DNA of 25,007 nt from HGM04593 sp045631905 (GTDB taxonomy: Bacteria > Bacteroidota > Bacteroidia > Bacteroidales > Bacteroidaceae): NCBI GenBank assembly GCA_045631905.1, contig JAZQVO010000026.1, positions 1-25,007 of the forward strand. Direction: 5' to 3'. Numbering within the stretch: position 1 is the stretch's first letter; the number at the start of each line of letters is the position of its first letter. The notes under the pieces are model-generated. The model was not told the DNA's origin, made no database searches, and saw only the letters and a list, made by a program, of their open reading frames with translations. Positions 1-7,500 of the stretch are shown here, in pieces. A program made the position numbers and the translations under genes.

Positions 1-107
1 CTACCTCACCCGATGGAAACATCGGCATAGACCAAAGTGGCAACGGTGGTAGCGTGCAGTTGAGCAACCGCCAGCAGGGCAAATGGTGCGATGTTTGGAA
101 TAAATAA
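1..107 (+). CDS. 3' end of an unidentified gene (partial)
   Basis: An open frame entering from the left edge (first full codon at base 3) runs to a TAA at 105-107. It gives about 34 C-terminal residues ending in GKWCDVWNK. A strong terminator follows 23 bases after the stop, which supports this as a true gene end. The piece contains SPDGNIGI followed by a Gly/Ser/Asn-rich stretch, but it is too short to place in a family. I do not recognise it. Confidence 0.55.
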   Translation, partial: TSPDGNIGIDQSGNGGSVQLSNRQQGKWCDVWNK

Positions 108-130
108 CTCTTTCCTTACACAATAACCGA

Positions 131-163
131 GCAGGGGAGGCATGTGCCTCCCCTGCTTTTTTT
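131..163 (+). terminator. Rho-independent terminator
   Basis: A 12-bp perfect stem (GCAGGGGAGGCA at 131-142 with its complement at 145-156) is followed by seven T (157-163). It lies just downstream of the partial gene that ends at 107. Confidence 0.9.
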
Positions 164-405
164 GTTGTGCAAACCATGGTTGTTGTTAGGCTCGCCGGCA
201 AAAAGGTCTCGTGGGCTACGCGTTTGCCTCTTTGTCGCGCAAAGAAGAGCTCTCCACCTCTTGCGGGTGGTGCCTCTTTATCACAAGAAATAGGAGCACA
301 TATAAATATAGCGTGGCGCGATTCTTTTTATGTTTGTATACCATATGATACACGTGAGAATGCTACTACCGCTCTTTCTGCTCACAGACATGGCGTATTT
401 ACTAC
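164..405. other. Intergenic, no gene recognised
   Basis: About 240 bases lie between two terminators that face each other. The open frames here have no family resemblance and no credible start context. I see no tRNA, repeat or clear promoter. Confidence 0.5.
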
Positions 406-439
406 AAAAATAACAGGTTGCACCTAGGTGCAACCTGTT
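406..439 (-). terminator. Terminator of the Spy-like gene
   Basis: A perfect 28-base palindrome (412-439, half-site AACAGGTTGCACCT) lies 24 bases downstream of the stop of the minus-strand gene. On the minus strand it is followed by a T run (AAAAA at 406-410 on the plus strand). Confidence 0.85.
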
Positions 440-462
440 TAAATTATACACATTGATTTGTT

Positions 463-1155
463 CTATTTTTTAATTACTGCACTATCGGCCTTTACAGGGC
501 AATTTACAGCTTTGGGGCACTTGCCTTTAAACTGACGGCCCTCTCCCTTCATCATGGGGCAACCGGGTTTAAATTTGGGGCACTTGCCTTTAAACTGCTG
601 GCCCTCTCCCTTCATCATGGGGCAACCGGGCTTAAATTTGGGGCACTTGCCTTTAAACTGCTGGCCTTCTCCCTTCATCATGGGGCAACCGGGTTTAAAT
701 TTGGGGCATTTGCCTTGCCATGTGGCTTTGTTACCTTTCTTGAAGTTACCTTTTTTATTGCCGAACTGTGCTTTGGGCTTCTCCTTGCAGAATATCTGCT
801 TCAACTGCTCGCCTGTGAGCACTGATGATAATTTCTTGTAGTACTTCTGCTCAACTTTGATAGCATTCTCTTGCATTTTCATGCGGTTGGCTATATTCTC
901 CTTTATTTGTGCGTCGGTGGGGTTCTCACACGGCTTGTTTGCCACTTTGCACTCTGCTTTTGCTTTTAGGTACTCCTTGTAGATGGGGGCAAATTTCGTG
1001 GCAGTTGCATCGTCGAGATTGAGCTTCTTCTGCATGCGCTCTGTGCGTTTTTCTATTCTCTGCTCGGGTGTGAGCTGTTGTTTCTTCTCTTGTGCAAGCA
1101 TTGTTCCACTCATCATGAGCACTGCCGTGAGGAGCATAAGGAATTTAGTCTTCAT
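463..1155 (-). CDS. Spy/CpxP-like exported protein with Cys/Met repeat tail
   Basis: This 230-residue protein has a signal peptide at 1-21 (cleavage after MLA, before QEKK), so it is likely periplasmic. Residues 27-125 are helical and charged: LTPEQRIEKRTERMQKKLNL, then a region rich in K, E and Q. This resembles the LTxxQ-type Spy/CpxP fold and the Bacteroidales DUF4890-type proteins. Residues 148-210 are three 21-residue tandem repeats built on GKCPKFKPGCPMM followed by KGEGQQF. A fourth partial copy (GKCPKAVNCPV) follows at 211-221. The paired Cys and MetMet in each unit suggest binding of a soft metal such as copper, but that is inference. It lies downstream of the large glycosidase on the same strand, separated by a terminator, so it is probably transcribed alone. 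A possible -7 element (TATTTTG, minus strand, 1276-1270) lies about 115 bases upstream. The exact function is unknown. Confidence 0.85.
   Translation of the reverse strand: MKTKFLMLLTAVLMMSGTMLAQEKKQQLTPEQRIEKRTERMQKKLNLDDATATKFAPIYKEYLKAKAECKVANKPCENPTDAQIKENIANRMKMQENAIKVEQKYYKKLSSVLTGEQLKQIFCKEKPKAQFGNKKGNFKKGNKATWQGKCPKFKPGCPMMKGEGQQFKGKCPKFKPGCPMMKGEGQQFKGKCPKFKPGCPMMKGEGRQFKGKCPKAVNCPVKADSAVIKK
514..717. repeat. 63-bp tandem repeat inside the Spy-like gene
   Basis: Unit boundaries (GGGGCACTTGCC) recur at 514, 577, 640 and 703, exactly 63 bases apart. That gives three full units and one partial unit. The units are nearly identical at the DNA level, including third codon positions, and encode the 21-residue Cys/Met repeats. 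Confidence 0.95.
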
Positions 1156-1455
1156 AATGTTTCTGTTTTATTGTTGTTATACGTTTCTTTCTATGCGGGT
1201 GGTAGCCCTTCATTCTTTTGATTATGAAATTTACAAAAGGTTTAATATGGGGCGACTTTTTTTTAGGTGCAAAATATTTTTTCGCTCATGCAGAATTTTT
1301 AATTTGGTTTTATACCGTTGAACCTCAATTGTTTGTAAATAATCCCCGAGGGGCAAAAACTCTTTCGGTGGGCAAATGAGGGATTATTATCACAGCACCC
1401 TTTGACCGTAAAGCCAAGGGGTACTACTGTGTTTAGTTAAGTAATAATGAATAGC
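1156..1455. other. Intergenic region with a long-range inverted repeat
   Basis: This is the upstream region of the Spy-like gene. A 9-bp perfect inverted repeat (AATAATCCC at 1338-1346, GGGATTATT at 1380-1388) encloses 33 bases that include CCCCGAGGGG. I see no open frame of interest. The element could be a structured leader or an operator. Confidence 0.4.
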
Positions 1456-1496
1456 AAAAACGATGAGGCCGAGTCAAAAATTTTGACTCGGCCTCA
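1456..1496 (-). terminator. Terminator of the sialidase-fucosidase gene
   Basis: The stem is TGAGGCCGAGTC (1464-1475) with its complement (1485-1496). The A/T loop can pair further. On the minus strand it is followed by a T run (AAAAA at 1456-1460 on the plus strand). It starts 22 bases past the stop of the large gene. TTTT also follows on the plus side. Confidence 0.88.
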
Positions 1497-1518
1497 TTTT
1501 ATGGAGTTTAACGGTTTG

Positions 1519-4500
1519 TTACTTTACGATAGTTGCCTTACCGTTGATTATGTACATGCCGGGAGCGGTAATCTCTTTAACCTTACGGCCTTGGAGGTCG
1601 TAGATCTCTTCGATTAATGTTTCGTCGCTCTCAACACCTTCGATACCTGTGGTACCACCACCGATGCTGAATGAGAAGAACTTCACTTTGCTACCCTCAG
1701 GGATACAGAGGTATGCTTTGTTGGCGTTGTTCAAGAAAGCTGTGCCTTCTGCCTCTTCGAGCAAGGGTTGGTAGAGACCTACCTCGCTATTGTTGCCTAC
1801 ACCGAGTATGTAGTAGGTTTCGTTTGCTGCGGGTGTTATTACTTTGTTGTACAAAGTACCATCGAGCATGTTATCGGCCTCATCTACCTCGTTGTTTGTG
1901 TAGTAGAAGTTGTATGAGCCCTGGCCGGCCTCTATGATTACAGCTGTGTTTGCAGGTATGTAATCGGTGAGTTCGCTGAGCATTGCGCTGTTCTCTATGG
2001 TTTCGGAGATTGTATATGCTTTTACATTCTCGGGTATTACCACGGGGTAGCCGAGCTTCAATGTTGAGTAACCTACTCCCTGAACGGCAACTATGTGTTT
2101 GATTGTTTCTGGGTCGGTTATCTCCTCAAAGAAGTAGTGGTTTGAATCGGCAGTGTTGCCCCAACCTATTACAGTGTTGCTACTACCGTTGGCGTGAAGG
2201 CCTAAGTTGCCATCTATTGTAAATGTCATGGCTCCGTTTGCTTTGGTAGATTCTGCAATTATTACATCGGCACCTGTTTCTCCGAGTGCTACCTGTTGGC
2301 CGCTGACAATTGCTTGCACATAGTTTTGTGTGTGCATGCTCTTCATCTTGTATGTGCCTTGGGCGTTGCCTGCCTCGAACTGCCATACTGCACGGCTCGA
2401 TGTCTTGTCGGTAGAGGGGTCGAACTGCATCTTGTTGTCGGCGTTGGTGTAGAGGTAGCGGTTTTCGTATTTGCAACGCAAGAGGTAGAATTTATCGGCT
2501 GAGGGCATTATTAGCTTTAAGTTCTCTTTTGCATGGCGCAAAGCTAAGTATGCTGCTTGGTATGTGCTCTCTACCGAATATTCGTCGGCAAGGGTGCTTA
2601 CGGCTGTTTCGTATGCGTCGTTGTACTCTGTGCCGTCGGCATAGCTACCCACGGCTGTGCCTTCGGGTACTGTCTCAAAGGGTACGCGCTCCTTGTATGC
2701 GGAGAGTGTGTTTTCCCATATACCGCCCTCTTGCTCGATGCGTGCGAATGTGAAGAGTGAGCCTCCGTCGCTGCTGGGGCTACCACTCCAGAATCCCATC
2801 TTGTTGGTGTATCCACCGTTGTTGCTGAAATAGTTGCTACCGTCACCTGCTTTAATGTTGTAGGTGCCGTTGTCGCTGTTTACAACACTGATGGTCCACT
2901 CTTGGTGAGTCTCTTCGCCCTTAACTGCCGACCAAACGGCTGCGGGTGCATTGCTAGTGCTCTTTGCACTCAATACATCGCCACCGCCTACATAGGGGTG
3001 AATGTATACCTTACCGTCGGTAGAACCTTTGGTGAAGTACCATGCCTGGAACTTGTTACCATTGTAGTTGGCAACAGATATCATGTTGGTGTTAAGGAGG
3101 TCGTACTCCAAAACCGATTCAGCATAGTTGGCTCTGCCGATACCTATTTTATATATAAGGGGGTTGTTGGTATCGGTGGTAACAAGCACGGGAAGGCTAC
3201 CGCTCTCTATCGCTGCTACAAGTTCGTCGTATGCAGTTTGCAATGCTTTGAGCGATGCATTATACTCGGCTGCTGTTTGTGTTGCATTCAAACTTGCTTG
3301 GGCGTTGGTTACTTCGGTTTTTGCTTTTTCAATGCTTGCAGGAACATTTACCGCGTTGGGGTAGTTGTTCACAGGCTCGGCTGTACGAGGTATAAAATCG
3401 AACTCGGCCATGTGGAAGAATATAAGTCCGTTTGCTGTCTTACCTGAGTTTGTGGCTGTTACAACGAAACGAATCTCCGAATAGCTGTTCTCGCTGTTTA
3501 TAACGGGCGATTTGTAGTATTTTGTTTCGCTGCTGTTTCCAACGGGCAGGTCGGTAACGGTCTTTATAAGCTCATATTCGCCGTTGTGTTTTCCGTAAAT
3601 CTCAATAGTCTTGGGGAAGTCTGTTTGTGCTTTACGGGTTGCATATTTAAATATGAACGACGATGTCTCGTTGTCGGTACCAAGGTTTACATCGATGCGG
3701 TGAGGCTCGGTGATCGCTGTAACGCCGTTGTTCCAGTTTGTGTGGAGGAATGTTTCGGGGTTACCGTCTACAAGGCCTGCAATACCTTGGCCGTCTTTGT
3801 TGCTGTTGTATGCATTGTGGTCGGCGTTGGTAGAGATGTAGTATGCGCCCTCGGGGTCTGTTGTTTGGAGGGCTACCTCTGTACCATAGTAATCCAAGCA
3901 GTTGTTAATGAGTTCCTCGGTCTCTGTAATGAGGGTTGCAAGAGCACTCTTGTCGCTCTGCACTGCATTAGAGAGGTCGATTACTATCTTGTCGCCTTTG
4001 TTCGAAGCTATCTGGTAACATTTGAGGTTGTTTACTGTCTTTTCTTCACCAATTGTTGTGGCTGTGCCGTTTACTGTTACGCTTGCTCCTGAGATGTTTG
4101 CGCACTTAACGTAGCAGGGCTGTCCTTCGTTGTTGATGATTGTTACCTTGCGTGCTTGGTTGCCTTCCCACATAATGTCTACGGTGAAGTTACCTATTGC
4201 TTTAAGGCCTTTGATGTGTCCTTTGCTCCACTCTGTGGGGAGGGCGGGGAGAATGTCTATCACGTCGGTGTGGCTCTGCAACAACATCTCGTTGATACCC
4301 GATGTTGCACCGAAGTTTCCATCAATCTGGAAGGGTGCGTGTGAGTCGAAGAGGTTGTAGTAGATACCGCCTCTGCTCTGGTCGGTGTCGTATGATGTTG
4401 AGTGCTTCAGGGCTTTGCGCAAGATGGCGTGTGAACGGTCGGCCATGAGGGCGCGTGCCCACAAGTTTATCTTCCAACCCATTGACCAACCTGTCGATTC

Positions 4501-7500
4501 GTCGCCACGCAACTTCATCGAGTTGATTGCGGGCTCAAAGAACTTGCTGGCGGGTGTGAGCTGACCGAAGGGGAAGAGTGCCATCAAGTGTGACATGTGA
4601 CGGTGGGCTCTTTCGATATTCTTGCCGGTTGCGAATGTGCTTGTGTACTTCCACTCGCGTAGAATAGTATCTCCTGTGGCAACTCCGTTGTATGTATTGC
4701 CCCATTCGCCGTTATATACCTCTGTTGCAAGACCTTTGTCCATCTTCTCCAAACGGTCTTTTAGCAGGGCGTAGTCCTCGTCGGCGATAATACCTGCCTC
4801 AACGCCACCCAAAACATCGGCTGCTTTTATGGTGTTGTCGATGGCCTCCCATGCTATCTGCTGTGCGTGTGCTACACCGTCCTCGCTACCGGGGCCGTGC
4901 TCGGGAGAGTACTCGTTGGGGCACTCGTATGTGCCGTCGGTTGCAAGCTCCATGCGGTCGGCCCAGAAGAGTGCCGCGCCTTTCATTGCGGGGAAGGCTT
5001 TTGCGAGGTATTCTTTGTCGAGTGTGTAACGGTAGTGCTGCCACATGTGTGTTACGTACCATGCGTTGGCTATAACGTAGTTGGGTGCAAAACCGCTGAT
5101 GCCACCGAAGATGTTGTTCTCGGTCAAGCAGGTCCAGCCGCGTGTCTCGCCGGCGATGGTTGCTCTGTTCTGCCACTCGGGCTGTGCAGCCTCGTTGATG
5201 ATGTAGTTGAGGAAGGGCTCATACATCTCGCTGAGGTTACCTGCCGAAACGGGCCAGTAGTTCATCTGTACGTTGATGTTGGCGTGAATATCACTGTGCC
5301 AAGGGGGTGTACAGGTGTTGTTCCATATACCTTGGAGGTTGTTGGGGAGGTCTGCTCCGCGTGAAGATGCAATAGAGAGGTAGCGACCATAGTTGTAGTA
5401 GAGTTGCTCCAACATGAGGTTGCGTGTTCCGCTTGCTCTGTTGTACTCGTCGATAAGTTCGTTGGTGGGGAGGTTGTTCACGCTACCGTCGATCTCGAAG
5501 TTTACACGAGTGAAGAACTTTTGGTGGTCGGCTACGTGCTCGGCGTATACGGTGTTCCAGCCTCTCTTGTCGGCTGCATCTACTATTGCCTTGTTGTCGG
5601 TGGGGAGATATTCGGCACGACCGTTGATGTGTGATACTTGGTTACCAACAAAGTCGGTGCTTGCTGTAATGATTACTGTTACCTCGTCGGCCTCTTCAAC
5701 TATGATGCCGTCGGCACCTGTAGATGTGTAACCGCCTGTTGCAACAACCTTCATGGTGGCGTTGTAGCTCAATGTCTGCAACTTACCGCTGAACTGTGCG
5801 TAGCCTTGGTTGTAGGTTGTTGTTGCGTTTACTGTGGGCTTGCCACTCTCCATAGAGATGCGGAAACTGAGCTTGCCGGGTTGCGATGCGGTAATTTTTG
5901 TCATCACCACATTGTCGGGGTTGCTTGCGATGTACTGGCGTGTGTACTTAACACCGTTGTTGTCCTCGTAGGTTACGGTACCGGTTGCGGTGTTGAGGTT
6001 GAGGTCGCGGTAGTAGTTCTTAACGGGTTTTGTGTCGTCGGTTGTGAAGTTACCGCTTATGTCGTCGATGTATACCGAACCGAAGGGGAGGTAGTAACCA
6101 TACTCGTTGGGACCACCGCTCCATAAGGTCTTTTCATTTATAAGTATTTCGTCGCGAGCTACACCGCCGAAGAGCGATGCTCCAAGCTGTCCGTTACCCA
6201 AGGGGAGTGAGTACTCCATCCATGTGTTGCTTACACCTGTTGCTGTTGCAGGCTTGGTGTACCACATGGTGAGTTTCTCGGCAGGTGCTGTTGCGCCCGA
6301 CTCTGCTATGCTGAACTCTGTGGGAATATATGCGTTTTGCACATCTTCCTCTTTAACAAATTGCAAGGGGTTACCGCTGTCGTTTGATGTGTAGAGGGCA
6401 ATCTCTTTGTTTTTGCCTGCGCCACCGTTCATGTTGAATGCGGTGCTGCTCGATGAGAGGTGTTGTAACTCGAACATTCCGGCATAGTTGTTGTTGCCTG
6501 TCGCTACAATCTTGAAGCCTCGTTCGTCGGCTGTGGTGCTTGTCTTTATGCGACTGTCGGTATATATAAGGTAGTTGCCGTTTTTGTTTATTATCTGGCA
6601 GTTGTCCTTGGTACCTGTGAACTTCCACAACTGTGAAGCGGCCTCGGCTGTGATGCCTTTGGTGAGTACGTTGCTATCTACGCCCATGTCCTGGATTACG
6701 GCTTCGCCGTTACCGAACTGTATGAAGTAGTAGTACTCGCTGTCGGCTGTGCTGAATCTGGGGTAGGGGGGCTCGCTGATGAATTTTACGGGGTTACCGC
6801 CGTCTCCAACATTCCACTCGCTTATCTTCTTGTTTGCTCCTGCGCCTTGGTACATGTTCATGCACTGTGTAGCACCTTTGCGCTGTATCTCGTATGCTCC
6901 CGAGTAGTTGCTGTTGCCGGTTTTGAATGTGTTGAACATTGTTTTGTCGGCTGTGGCATCGGTTGTATAGTAGAAGATAGTGCCGTTCTCGGTTTTGTTG
7001 GCAAGGTAGTTGCCGTTTTTGCTCTTTATGTAGAACGCCTCGGGTGTTCCTACAAGTTGCCACAACTGGTCTGCACCATCGGCTTTTGCAGCGGTGAGAA
7101 CATTGTTGCCGGCACCTTTGTCGGTGAGTGCCCAGCTACCGTTCTGGAATACTACTTGGTAGTATGCGGGTTCTTCTTCGGTTGAGAAGATGTCGGGGTC
7201 GACGGGTGCGGGTGTGAGGTCGTTGAATATTACTTGGTTGCCTGTGCCTTTTATTTTGGCGTCGGCTACCTCGTTACCTACCGAACGGCTTGCATTGAGT
7301 TCGCTCATGGATTTTTTTGCGCCTTTACGCATAATCTCCCAACTGCCTTTCACATTCTCTTTGAGTGTGAGGGCTGTTTTTTGAGCTTTGTCGCTTGTTG
7401 TTTTGTAACGGTTGTTTGTGGCATCGTATGCAAGGTAGTTGCCGAGTTTGCTCACAAGGTAGAACTGCTCTCTTGTACCAACGATGTTCCACATACATGC

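Noticed and set aside
167..427. 86-residue open frame between the first two terminators
   Set aside because: No start context, no family features, and it runs into a terminator of the opposite strand.
554..841. 95-residue plus-strand open frame with a repeated GQPGLNLGHLP pattern
   Set aside because: The repeat simply mirrors the 63-bp repeat of the Spy-like gene on the other strand, whose signal peptide and terminator make that strand the real one.
2902..3447. 181-residue and other long open frames antisense to the giant glycosidase (for example 3586-4092, 5638-6126, 4867-5364)
   Set aside because: They are rich in Cys and Val because of the reverse of the glycosidase codons. They show no motifs or start signals.
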